In this document: positions 48,795 through 57,650 of the stretch, in pieces | Layout of the letters: each line of letters starts with the position of its first letter | Position numbering within the stretch: position 1 is the first letter of the stretch | DNA from: Hydractinia symbiolongicarpus | Lineage: Eukaryota; Cnidaria; Hydrozoa; Anthoathecata; Hydractiniidae | Direction: 5' to 3' | DNA: 64,000 nucleotides | NCBI RefSeq assembly: GCF_029227915.1 | Contig: NC_079882.1 | Span: 14,346,501 to 14,410,500 of the forward strand | The notes under the pieces: generated by a model | Told to the model about the DNA's origin: nothing | Seen by the model: only the letters and a program-made list of their open reading frames with translations | Databases searched by the model: none | Position numbers and translations under genes: made by a program

Positions 48795-49595
48795 CTAAGC
48801 CATGTCAATGTCGAACATTCCCTCAAACAACTCACGCGTATCATCGTCGGGCAGGGCAAAGTGGTTTTTGTAAGAGTTCGCTGACCCTAGGGTGTCCTCC
48901 TTAAACCGACACCAGGTGCGTATCGCGTTAGGATCGTCACATCTCCCGAGTATAGTGCTCTCGGGGTACTTTGTCATCAGTATACCCATGCTCTTGCCCA
49001 GCTGTCTACGCTGACATCTGATCATGTAGTAGGGATGCTTATCATGAGGATGGTTCTTGTCAACCACGCATAGCACGTTGTCATATTGATGTCGATGCGG
49101 GACGTGTCTTTCTCGTAGTTCAACGATTTCTTCGTCCCTCTCCTGGAGGTCGTCCTCTAGGTTGGCAATGGTCACATCCCTTCGATCGAGATCATCCGCA
49201 AGGAGCGCCAGGGCTATATCTTTTTCTTCGATGGTTGCGGCAAGCTTTTGCATTTCTTTGGGTAGCACCTCTTCAACAACCCAATCCAAAAATGGTTCTA
49301 CCTTGGATTTCTTACACCTTAAAAGGAAGCAATAGAGACCAGGTTCTGTCAGTAACATCGTGTCTGGATGAAGGGGGGCGATATCGACCCCCTTGTCTTC
49401 TGCGGCACTTTTAACCTCCCAGGCCCGCTTTACATGCTTCTCCGGTACATGTGCCTGAATAGCTTTTCTACCATCACGATTATCGTTATACCCGACAGCT
49501 CTCCACACGTCTTTGGCTACGAGGCATTGGCCTCTTTCCTTAATGTATAAAGAACGAACTTTGCTGCCTTCGAAAAAATTACTGACCAAGGACAT
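48795..49595 (-). CDS. BRO-like protein (Bro-N domain plus coil plus C-terminal domain), intact, element B
   Basis: I chose ATG 49595 (MSLVSNFFEGSKVRSLY) because TATAAGAAAG lies directly upstream; the frame itself extends 6 codons further. The Bro-N region has LVAKDVWRAVGYNDNRDGRK, VPEKHV, LLTEPGLYCFLLRCKKSK and FLDWVVEEVLPKEM. A short coiled coil with DLDRRDVTIANLEDDLQERD follows, then RHVPHRHQYDNVLCVVDKN and HPYYMIRCQRRQLGKSM, the C-terminal domain also seen in A and D. BRO proteins of large DNA viruses bind DNA and are thought to regulate transcription or replication. Confidence 0.85.
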   Translation of the reverse strand: MSLVSNFFEGSKVRSLYIKERGQCLVAKDVWRAVGYNDNRDGRKAIQAHVPEKHVKRAWEVKSAAEDKGVDIAPLHPDTMLLTEPGLYCFLLRCKKSKVEPFLDWVVEEVLPKEMQKLAATIEEKDIALALLADDLDRRDVTIANLEDDLQERDEEIVELRERHVPHRHQYDNVLCVVDKNHPHDKHPYYMIRCQRRQLGKSMGILMTKYPESTILGRCDDPNAIRTWCRFKEDTLGSANSYKNHFALPDDDTRELFEGMFDIDMA

Positions 49596-49656
49596 CTTTC
49601 TTATACACGCCAAGGCTCAACCACAGTTTTTCTGTGATTCGAAAAAAGTCACAAAA

Positions 49657-49839
49657 TTACTGGATCCAATAACGAACACCAAGCTGAGGAAGCCATGGAT
49701 ATTTTTTGCATAACTCTTCAATATCCCGAGTCGTGTTTACCAGTTTGCTGTCATCGTCATCATTCACTGCATCTATCAGTCTGTCATGGGCTCTCAAAAG
49801 AGCTTGATACACAGCTTTAATTACGCTCTCATTATCCAT
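49657..49839 (-). CDS. Small acidic/basic protein, 60 aa, element B
   Basis: ATG 49839 follows TATAAGAAAAG, the same type of box as its neighbours. It reads MDNESVIKAVYQALLRAHDRL, an Asp-rich turn and DIEELCKKYPWLPQLGVRYW. It is largely helical and no homologue was seen in the other copies. The promoter box and position between ATPase and BRO support a real gene. Confidence 0.5.
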   Translation of the reverse strand: MDNESVIKAVYQALLRAHDRLIDAVNDDDDSKLVNTTRDIEELCKKYPWLPQLGVRYWIQ

Positions 49840-49871
49840 CTTTTCTTATATGTAAAACTGTATATGGCTGA

Positions 49872-49893
49872 GGGTGGACAGATCTGTCCACCC
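49872..49893. other. 22-bp perfect palindrome GGGTGGACAG.../...CTGTCCACCC
   Basis: GGGTGGACAGATCTGTCCACCC, a perfect palindrome in the spacer between the ATPase end and the small gene promoter. It may act in 3' end formation or as a protein site. Confidence 0.6.
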
Positions 49894-49940
49894 TTTGGAG
49901 CTCAACAACAGCGTCACCTTTCCGTATTTTGTACCTGCTC

Positions 49941-49986
49941 CTGCGATCGCCTAGCGGCTCAGCAAGAGCAAGCCCGTCTAGGCGAT
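49941..49986. repeat. GC-rich mini-repeat pair near the ATPase end
   Basis: GCGATCGCCTAGCGGCTCAG and, inverted, CCGTCTAGGCGATC. Related to the copies at 40223, 43045, 46220 and 51042. Confidence 0.6.
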
Positions 49987-50583
49987 CTTGTAACTTCTAG
50001 GATGCTCCAGTCTTATGTACAAGCAAGCATGCTTGGACTTCTTGAGCTGAGCCTTAATAATGGAAATTTCTTCCCTACTTGAAATTACATCGTTCTCTTC
50101 ATGAATGAGCTTAAACTCCTTCCGATTCTTCGGATACCAGACAAAAAGCTGTTTCATTTGATCCCTTACTGTTATTGGGATCTTCTTATATTTTTGTGTT
50201 AGTAGCCAGAGACTGTGTTTGCGATGTCTACCCGAAACAGCTAGTTCTATCAACGCACCACGAGTTTTGTCGAGATTCTCGTCGGCTATCATATCGTCAA
50301 TGATGAAGAGCGTCTCTCCGCCCGCCAGCAACGACGACAGTTTTTGGATCCATTCGAACAGCTGCTCCTTTGTATCCACCAGAAACACGTAGTCATCCCT
50401 CCATAGCGAGGATCTCTCTTGATAGGTCTTGTTCCAGCGTAGTGTAGGGCAGAGAATGACAATGTTGTCGAAATTCTGCCTATACTCGTTCTCCAGGAGG
50501 TCGAGGATTCTCTGCGTCTTGCCACAGCTTGTCGGTCCAGTAAAGATTGCTGTATGCGGCTCCTTGACAATGTCTAGAGTCAT
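49978..50583 (-). CDS. FtsK/A32-like genome-packaging ATPase, intact, element B
   Basis: It is 201 aa, with ATG 50583 after CCTAAAATAAA. Walker A FTGPTSCGKTQRIL (residues 14-27), Walker B TLFIIDDMIAD (about residues 91-101), the sensor-like HSLWLLTQKYKKIP, an Arg-rich patch, and the end KKSKHACLYIRLEHP. It is shorter than many A32-like ATPases but complete by comparison with A and D. Its known family role is ATP-driven DNA packaging into capsids. Confidence 0.9.
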   Translation of the reverse strand: MTLDIVKEPHTAIFTGPTSCGKTQRILDLLENEYRQNFDNIVILCPTLRWNKTYQERSSLWRDDYVFLVDTKEQLFEWIQKLSSLLAGGETLFIIDDMIADENLDKTRGALIELAVSGRHRKHSLWLLTQKYKKIPITVRDQMKQLFVWYPKNRKEFKLIHEENDVISSREEISIIKAQLKKSKHACLYIRLEHPRSYKIA

Positions 50584-50625
50584 TTTATTTTAGGTCCTTC
50601 GGGTCACTCGAACCTTGTAGGGTGC

Positions 50626-50712
50626 TTACTTAGAGATGAAGCGGTTACCTTTTCTAATGTTCTCGCTTGCCCACATTTGTTGGATATTTGTATAGTGTAG
50701 TCTTCTCGTTGG
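50626..50712 (-). pseudogene. HNH endonuclease C-terminal remnant, element B
   Basis: It encodes RRLHYTNIQQMWASENIRKGNRFIS and a stop, matching the last 27 residues of the HNH gene at 31858-32493. Nothing else of the gene remains, so an HNH gene was once present between the ATPase and the 50717 gene. Confidence 0.75.
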
Positions 50713-50716
50713 TCAA

Positions 50717-50959
50717 CTATTTTGGAGGCATCATGGAACGCTTATACCACCCTTGTTTTATCGCGTAATCGTCGAATAATATCGCTCCTGTCATATAGCC
50801 AGCCAGCTTCAAGCCGTCCTCCATATCCATCTTGGCCCCCGGTCTAGAAACTCCCAGAGCCTTTTTCGCGCCTAGCGCCAAGACAATAGTATAGGATACT
50901 AATCTGACAGATTCCCACAAGGAATCGACGACTTCTTTCTGATACTCTTTGCTGCTCAT
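50717..50959 (-). CDS. Small conserved membrane protein, 80 aa, element B
   Basis: ATG 50959 follows CCTATAATAA. It is homologous to 4459-4710. It has a helix YQKEVVDSLWESVRL, a hydrophobic VSYTIVLALGAKKALGV segment, KMDMEDGLKLAGYMTGAILF and a basic tail. Role unknown; the gene pair with 50970 is syntenic with A. Confidence 0.65.
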   Translation of the reverse strand: MSSKEYQKEVVDSLWESVRLVSYTIVLALGAKKALGVSRPGAKMDMEDGLKLAGYMTGAILFDDYAIKQGWYKRSMMPPK

Positions 50960-50969
50960 TTATTATAGG

Positions 50970-51332
50970 TTATCGCATCTTGAAAATGTCAATATCAGGC
51001 TGACGCTCAGGCTCTTGCTTTCGCGTGGGTTGAGGCGCACGTACTCCTGTGGAGCCGCTAGGCGATGGCTCTGGGGTTTCAGCAGGCTTCTTACGTATGT
51101 AATAGACTGCCACGCAAACAGCAAGTACGGCAATACCTCCAGCGACATAGAAACTGTCTGGGAACTTGTGAGGACTTGCGACAGGTTCCTGACCCTCTTG
51201 CGAAGTACTTTTGCCCAAGTTCTTCTGTAAGTCAGCCTTGTTCTTGCGATTCCATTCAGCAAGTCTCTTTCCAGCAGCAACACGACCCTCATTCTTCTTG
51301 GTTATGACTTGGTTAGATTGTTCTTCACTCAT
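50970..51332 (-). CDS. Small single-pass membrane protein, 120 aa, element B
   Basis: ATG 51332 follows AGTCTAAATAA. Polar/basic start (KKNEGRVAAGKRLAEWNRKNK), a linker, the membrane segment FYVAGGIAVLAVCVAVYYI, a proline-rich tail carrying the GC-rich mini-repeat (TPEPSPSGSTGVRAP) and the end QPDIDIFKMR, which is conserved in A. Function unknown. Confidence 0.7.
   Translation of the reverse strand: MSEEQSNQVITKKNEGRVAAGKRLAEWNRKNKADLQKNLGKSTSQEGQEPVASPHKFPDSFYVAGGIAVLAVCVAVYYIRKKPAETPEPSPSGSTGVRAPQPTRKQEPERQPDIDIFKMR
51042..51068. repeat. GC-rich mini-repeat in the single-pass membrane gene
   Basis: ACTCCTGTGGAGCCGCTAGG then CGATGG; inverted copy of the motif in the integrase gene. In frame (SPSGSTG). 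Confidence 0.65.
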
Positions 51333-51359
51333 TTATTTAGACTTGCCCTTGGAAAAATT

Positions 51360-51560
51360 GCGATAGGTTCCTGACCCTATTGCGAAGTACTTTTGCCCAA
51401 GTTCTTCTGTAAGTCAGCCTTGTTCTTGCGAAGTACTTTTGCCCAAGTTCTTCTGTAAGTCATCCTTGTTCTTGCGATTCCATTCAGCAAGTCTCTTGCC
51501 AGCAGCAACACGACCCTCATTCTTCTTGGTTATGACTTGGTTAGATTGTTCTTCACTCAT
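51360..51560 (-). pseudogene. Partial duplication of the start of the 51332 gene
   Basis: The first 45 codons (MSEEQSNQVITKKNEG...) are repeated upstream of the gene, with ATG 51560 behind a CAAATAA box, then a repeated block AAGTACTTTTGCCCAAGTTC (at about 51386 and 51430) and a stop. It could give a short peptide. Confidence 0.65.
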
Positions 51561-51600
51561 TTATTTGTAAGTGAGACGTACAAAAAAATCTTTTTTTAAA

Positions 51601-52245
51601 TCAAGACGGCTTCTGCTCTGCGAAACTTGGTTCTCCTGTTGATCCATTTATTTCATCCGGAAAATCTTTTCGCAGTTTGATTTGCGCTTGACGCTCCTCG
51701 GCAATTTCGCTGAATTTTTTCCAGTTCAGATGGTTGAAAACTGTGCAAAACAGAGAGACGGGAGCGAGCCACAGCCCGCACTTTTCATACATGTATGACC
51801 CTGCAACTTCCATCGGATAGTTCCCTGTGAACGATGGCAATTTCTCCGTTACATTACCAATCAACTCTGAAGTCGAGTTTTGAATCAGAAAGTTTGCGTT
51901 TATGTCGCTCATCATGGTCTGAAAATTGTCAACACCTGACATTTTCGACAGCAAGTCTTTTGCTGCTGGTTTTTGCGCTTGTGCCTCCAGCTTCTTCAAC
52001 AGGTTGTCAAGCTGTTTCTCTGTCGCTTTATCCAGCAACTCAGGCGTCCACTGCTTTTTTCCCAGAGAGTTGACGAGACTCAAGTTTTGCTTGACTTTTT
52101 CCCGCTTTCTCATTGCTGGTGACGGTGTGTCTAAGACGTCTAAAATTTCATTCAGTTCTGACATAACTTTTATTAGAGAGGAAAACTTGCAGTAGACGTA
52201 CAAAAAACTTACGTACAACATTTCCAACAAGAGTTCAAGTATCAT
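51601..52245 (-). CDS. Membrane-anchored protein, 214 aa, element B
   Basis: ATG 52245 follows TATTAATAAAA. N-terminal hydrophobic segment LLLEMLYVSFLYVYCKF, then MSELNEILDVLDTPSPAM (the conserved family block), a Lys-rich helix, QLDNLLKKLEAQAQKPAAKDLLS, a second hydrophobic part (YEKCGLWLAPVSLFCTVF) and a polar tail. It is the only full-length copy of this family; A and E copies are broken or truncated. The sequence is more divergent than neighbours to the left. Function unknown. Confidence 0.65.
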   Translation of the reverse strand: MILELLLEMLYVSFLYVYCKFSSLIKVMSELNEILDVLDTPSPAMRKREKVKQNLSLVNSLGKKQWTPELLDKATEKQLDNLLKKLEAQAQKPAAKDLLSKMSGVDNFQTMMSDINANFLIQNSTSELIGNVTEKLPSFTGNYPMEVAGSYMYEKCGLWLAPVSLFCTVFNHLNWKKFSEIAEERQAQIKLRKDFPDEINGSTGEPSFAEQKPS

Positions 52246-52380
52246 TTTTATTAATACATTTCGTGATCAAGACCATGCTGAATGCAAACAGACTGTTTGA
52301 AACAGAAAATTTTGACATTTTGAAAACACTGAGACTATGTGTGTGAGATGCAAATAAATTTTTGAAGCATCCCGCGAGAC

Positions 52381-55300
52381 TCAAAACATCCATGGTTTAA
52401 CATGGTCGGGATGCCACACCCTGGCGAGCAATTCTTGCTTGCAAACTAATCCAGGACTGCTTCCATGTGCAAAGGTGAACCCACCTTGAGCTTGAAGTCG
52501 CTTGTCATCATCAACACTCAGCGCAATTTTGTTCAGCTTTTCGGTGAAAATCTCGTGTTTTCGACTGGTAAATCTCAGTTTCGTGCGATACAAATTTTGA
52601 CAGGTCTGCAGGCTGTTCAAATAGTCTGCGAACGTGATCTGTTTCTTGACGACACACTTTTTTGTACCTTTTGCCTTCTTTTCCACGTATCCTTCGAGTG
52701 TCTTGTACGCATACATTTTTGACCTCAATGCAACAAATTCGATCATGATTTTGCCACCAAGTACATCCTTCATGAGACACAATTTTTTCTTGTTTTTGCC
52801 AATAGGCAAGGGACGTTTGTCTTCGGGACTGTAATTCGATGTGTCAAACCTTGATTCAACGTCACCTGCGATATCTTTATAGACATCGTCTGTTTTGATG
52901 TGGTAGACGAAACTATCTGTGTCCATGTAGCAAAGCTCTGCGCCTGCACCAAACTTCGGCTTGATGTAGTCATAGTGAAACTCATACATCGTGAGTTTGC
53001 TCAAGTCCAAGATGGAGAGGCCGAGGTAGACAGGTTTGTTCATGACGACCTTCACTTTGTTCAATTCCATTGCCACAAATTTCTTGTCAAATCTTGATGT
53101 GCTGTGATAGTTTGGAGCTGATGCGAGCTTCTTGCGCCTCCACTCCGTTGTCACCAGTTTGATGTCACGGTGCTTGCGAACGTTCTCCATGGTCTTGCCA
53201 AAGACGCTATTATTCATCAGCTTAAAAAAGTCTTTCTCAAAGTCATTTTTGGCATCCTTTCGCAGCCTTGTGTTCATGTCAATGTAGGGTTTCAGCCAAG
53301 CACTTTGCTTGAACTCAATGACTCGGTGCACCTTGGTGAGAACCAATCCATGCTGCAGTGCCTGCTGCAATTTGCGAATGTGCAGCACGTATTTTTCCTG
53401 GTCAAACACATTGCACGTCAACTTTTCACAGTCGTTGTTCAGACGCATCTTTTCAGGCAAGAATGGAAGGTCGTTGTGGAGTTTGTGCAGCTTTTTCGGG
53501 TAGTGGACATCCACTTCAAGAAAATAGCCATCATCTCCATTTTTATAATTTTCTATAAAAGCTTGAGTAAAATTTTCGAGGTCTTCACGCCACTTAAAGC
53601 CGTGTGTTGGCAGCTTTTCTGACATGGCGCCTCCGTACAGATTGTTGGCATCGATGTACAGCAGATACGAGATCAACAGGTTGACATCAAACAATTCCCC
53701 CATGTACGGATTGTTTGCCTTAGCATGGCGCTTGATTGCTTGGCAAATACCACCTCTGAGCCCCTTTTCAACCATCAGTAGCATGTCGATGTCTGTGAGA
53801 AGCTCGAGCACTTGACCAGTCACTTTTAGAGCTGCTTGCCATGCGAGGCCTGGAGCAGTGTAAAAATACGCTGGATCAAGCTCGTAGATGTTTTGACAAG
53901 TGTCTCAAAAATTTTCAAAAACGTCTGCTAAAAGAAGCGTGTCGCTCATCACGTAGAGATCGTGGTACTCTCCAAGGTTTTTGATGTTGAAAGCCTTCCA
54001 CACCTTTTGAGCATGCTTGTAGTCGTTTTCGGTGATGTTTTCAAGGTTCAATCTGCTGTAAAATTGTGCTTTTGGAGGAAGTGCTGTCTCTTCAAAACGC
54101 TCCCACGCATCCATGTATTCGTAGGGGTAAACACCCTTACGTAGCAAAAGTCTAAAGTGCTCGTCATTGCCCTTTGCATGCTTGAATGTGTTGGAAAATT
54201 TCTTCTTCATGGAATGCTCATTCAGTTCCACCGTCTTGTAAGAGCAGTAACAGGTTTGGCACTTAAATTGCGCCTTGTACTCTGAGTCAATCTCGATGAG
54301 TTCCATGTTTGATTTGCAGTCGTTGCAGCTGACACTTTCACTGTTGGTTCCAGCTAAATTATCTACAAGGCTTGACAATGAGCTTTGCATGAACCTGCAG
54401 CTGTCGATAAACTTGATTTTGCAGGTCGTGCTGATTTCCACTTCTTTCATTTGGTTGGTTTTCTTGTTCTTCTTCATCTGCTTCAGCGGTTCGCCGTCTT
54501 TTCCTTGAAATGTGACGGAGTGCTTGATGGAGAAGCTGATGTATTTTTCGCTGTTTTCACCCAGACATTCAAACTCGTGGCTTTTGAATTCCCTGGCCAG
54601 CTGCTTGATGATGATGTGATCGTCATACCGTGAGCGATTGTGCATGACCACCGGAATCTCGTTGGGGATGCGATATTTTAGGTTGCACAAACTGTGTGCA
54701 GCTCCTCGATACTGACCAGTGTAGTGGCAGTGATCTCGAACTTTGCGCATTGTCATGTCTTTGTTGTTCTTCTTGAAAAGCCCATTGCAAATGAAGCATC
54801 TTTTTGCAGACTTGTGGGCTTCTTTCTCTTCGTGTGTCAACGGGATCATCTTCTTCTGTGGATGTCTTATAGCTCTATTGACTTGATCTCTCAGTCCCTT
54901 GCGGAACCTTTCCATGCAGTCTTTTCCACGATAGCAGTCGGATGATTCTTCAACTTCTCCATGTGCAAATTTGGTTATGAAGGCATATCCTGAAGCCACA
55001 TGCTTTCTGACGTCTCTGGTGTGTGATTTTTCAGGGTCTCCATCACAACCTTGATAAAGATACATTCCAAGATACATTCTGTGTCTGCATAGATGACAAA
55101 TGGCATTCTAAGCGACTTTTGCCCATCTTCGTGTTTGAGGACTGTTCCTTCTTTAGGCATGATAATCTCGCAAAAATCATGGTCCATGCACACTTTCATG
55201 TGATTGTCTCGTGTCTCTTGACTGCGAAACCCGTGCATGCAGTTTCGACAGTAGTGATCACCTCGATGTCTAGATGATAAACCGCGCATGAGCGCAGAGT

Positions 55301-56311
55301 ATCTTTTAATGGCAACGTAGTGCTTTTTCCCTCCTTCTTAAATGATTAGCACATCTGCCACCTTTTTACGTGTCGTGTTGTGTTTTGAAACATATGCCTG
55401 TCTGACCTGAAAATCTTCTTCAGAAAAGTAGACATTCAGCGCCACGTTGGGGTTTTGCCTTTCAAACTTTTTCCAGTGTGTGTTGGGAGTTAGGAACTCG
55501 ATGCCACTCCAATTGTACTGTTCAACAAACGGTTCGAGCTTCGAGATGCGTTGAGGATCGTTTTTGATTTCGTTGTGGTGCAGTGCTGCAATGACGGCCC
55601 ATGCTCGTCTTCATTTTTGGGATTGATGATGCAGTGCTTTTTTTGCAGCCATTCGGGTGTCTTGAACCATGATCTACCTCTCATAAGGTCAATCATGTGG
55701 CAGTGATACGTCATTTCCGTGATTCGCTTGAAGATGTAGTCGCTTTTTTTCAGTTTCTCCGATGTCATTTCAAAGCGTTTTAGCAGGCTTTTATACATCT
55801 CTTCGATCAATTCTTCGATGTCACTTCCTTCCATTATTGTGACAGCTTCACTCCATATTGGTTTTGTGAACTTGTCGGAAGGATTTTCCTTGTGCACAAA
55901 CTCCACCACGAGATTCAGTTGAATCTTCCAATTCTGTCTAATGTTTTGCAAGTCTGTGATGACTTTCTCCACATGTTGTTTCTATTGATCCAGGTACTGT
56001 TCAATACTCACCAGTTGACCTTCTGGTGTTCCTTCACTTCGGATATGTCGATAATTACCATCAAATCCACCTTCCGTTTCAACAGCACTGTGATCCACTT
56101 CTTCCACTTGTTCTTCTTCCACAGCAGCGTCTTCGACAGTCTTCCTCAAGGCTTGACCGTAACCAAGCCTCTCCTTAGCCTTGTGGTATAATAAAGAAGC
56201 AGTTTCACGCACACTCTGCAGTCTCTCTGCGAGTGCATCGCGTGTTGCTGCTACTGGTGCAGATACAGCCTCATAGAGACTGCTAATCATGCTTCTCAAG
56301 TAAGAAATCAT
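52381..56311 (-). pseudogene. polB: Family B DNA polymerase (lineage I), nearly full length, broken, element B
   Basis: ATG 56311 follows ATATAATAAA. N-terminal helix with AVSAPVAATRDALAERLQSVR, then TAG at 55982; the linker MRGRSWFKTPEWLQKKHC, a shift near 55600, a TAA near 55340, a finger (HYCRNCMHGF), exonuclease I (FVIYADTECIL), a shift near 55070, HNH-like RDHCHYTGQYRGAAHSLCN, exonuclease II (MHNRSRYDDHIIIKQL), YPYEYMDAW, TGA at 53905, palm motif A (YIDANNLYGGAM), fingers motif B ([15 protein letters not shown]), motif C (CYMDTDSFVYH) and a C-terminal end with LARVWHPDH. It is the replicase of the element; five lesions make it inactive as read. Confidence 0.9.
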
Positions 56312-56358
56312 TTTATTATATGTTGGAAAATTTTCTAACGCACTGGACATTTTATTTT

Positions 56359-56564
56359 TTATGTTGTGACCCCAACCAGGGTCACAATATTGCGTTCGTA
56401 CGAGAGTGCTGCAGCACAGCGGTAATTGTCCGCGGTATTGACCCTTTGCGCAGAGGATCAATATAGCGAGGAAACAGTGCTGCGCTAGACCCTTGAAATT
56501 AAGGTTTGACTCAAAAAACGGCGATAAGTCGAAAGTGCGCTAGAGAGCTCCACTTTCTATGTGT
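56359..56564. repeat. Right terminal inverted repeat of element B (206 bp)
   Basis: Reverse complement of 37860-38065 with about two differences. It ends CACTTTCTATGTGT at 56564 and lies 48 bp from the PolB start. Confidence 0.9.
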
Positions 56565-56569
56565 GGCTA
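56565..56569. repeat. Target-site duplication GGCTA, right
   Basis: Matches 37855-37859; see there. Confidence 0.75.
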
Positions 56570-56732
56570 TCAAACCACCTCCGAGGCATATTATCAAATC
56601 ACCCCCTAGGCATACTATTAACCCAACCCCTGAACACAGGGAAACCCACAGGGGGAAGAACATGAAGATACCAAGACCGCATTGATCACGGCGGGAGTAG
56701 GGCTCATCATCCTCCTAATCTGGCTTAAGTAA
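56570..56732 (+). pseudogene. Virion-like anchored protein, 3' side of the B insertion, element C
   Basis: After the insertion point the sequence has repeats of CATA(T/C)TA with CACC(C) and then encodes HEDTKTALITAGVGLIILLIWLK to TAA 56730-56732, matching the C-terminal anchor of the B protein. With 37591-37859 it makes one ancestral gene split by B. Confidence 0.75.
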
Positions 56733-56733
56733 G

Positions 56734-56762
56734 GTCTAATGTGTTTCATTGACATATTAGAC
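56734..56762. terminator. Convergent-end hairpin, element C
   Basis: GTCTAATGTG...CATATTAGAC between the split virion-like gene and the coiled-coil remnant. Confidence 0.6.
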
Positions 56763-56960
56763 TTATTTTCTCCTACCAACGTAGGCCACAACAAAAGCAA
56801 CGGCAGCAGCGATTGTCATGTACAGGTGTTTGGTTGTATATTCGACAATTTTTGGTGCTACCCTGAGAAAGAATGAGACAACCGTACCAATAATGCCAGG
56901 TAACGCAGCACCTGCCTTACCTGCCAAGTATTTTAAAAATTTTGCCGATGTTGCCGATGC
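56763..56960 (-). pseudogene. Coiled-coil/glycine-rich protein C-terminus, element C
   Basis: It encodes AKFLKYLAGKAGAALPGIIGTVVSFFLRVAPKIVEY in part and a hydrophobic end, very like the B and E proteins. It stops at about 56945-56965 where repeat R1 begins, so C is truncated on this side. Confidence 0.75.
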
Positions 56961-56968
56961 CGATTTAT

Positions 56969-57650
56969 TTTGCCGATGAGGTCGTAATAGCATTTTTTTG
57001 AAGAAAGTAAGATAGGTTGTCTAAACGGTTTGGGCCGAATAGCATTATCTTATCAACCCTCGTTACACCGGTCAATTCTGCACCGACCGAGACAAAATGT
57101 AGTTTTGCGTTTTAGATCAAAGCTCTTTCAACACAACTGTAACGTCATGTAGAATAAGCACAACAAGATAAAAAACGAAACTAATTTAATCCAAAAAAGC
57201 TGATTCTTCATCCGTTACATCTACTACTACTATTTCACTTTGTGGGGTGTAAGGAACTTTTAATTTTTAATCCGTAAGACTGGAAAGAGAACTCAAATTC
57301 GGTTGATGATCTGCAATAGAAGCTGGGAGCAAAGGATTGATATCCTTGAAAGGATCAACTGATTCGAGAGCTTTGTCAGTTTTCCCTTATCTTTTTATCT
57401 TCAGTACTCGGTTAATTAATCAAGCCTACAAAAAAGGAATCCTCAGACTTTCAAAATGAAGAAAAATAAAAATTTAAAATTTCGCGGATTAAGCAATTTT
57501 TCAATATTTTTGCGGGGACAAATTTTCGTGGATGGCCTGTTTCCAAATTTTCGAAGGGACATATTCTCGCGGATAGTACCTAAATCCGTGAAAAGCGCGA
57601 AATTTAATCCCCGCGAAAATTTATTCCATTAAAGTACAACGATGAGCTAG
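56969..57650 (+). repeat. Dispersed TIR repeat R1, right copy, 5' truncated
   Basis: From 56976 it matches 36054-36640 closely. Its right end (GCGAAATTTAATCCCCGCG, then TTTATTCCATTAAAG) is the inverse of the left end near 35928. Both lie outside the nested C/B pair in the same orientation. Confidence 0.6.

Larger units (their letters stand above)
37860..56564. mobile_element. Maverick/Polinton-type element B, complete with TIRs
   Basis: An 18,705-bp element bounded by 206-bp TIRs and a 5-bp duplication. It encodes PolB, integrase, packaging ATPase, capsid and several accessory genes, which is the hallmark set of Maverick/adintovirus-like elements. I see no adenain-type protease. It is the youngest copy: TIRs differ at about two positions, many genes are intact, but PolB, capsid end, penton-like and ankyrin-like genes carry single disabling changes. 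Confidence 0.9.

Noticed and set aside
49368-49713. Plus-strand frames opposite the BRO-like gene
   Set aside because: Antisense shadows; the minus-strand gene has recognisable domains and a start box.
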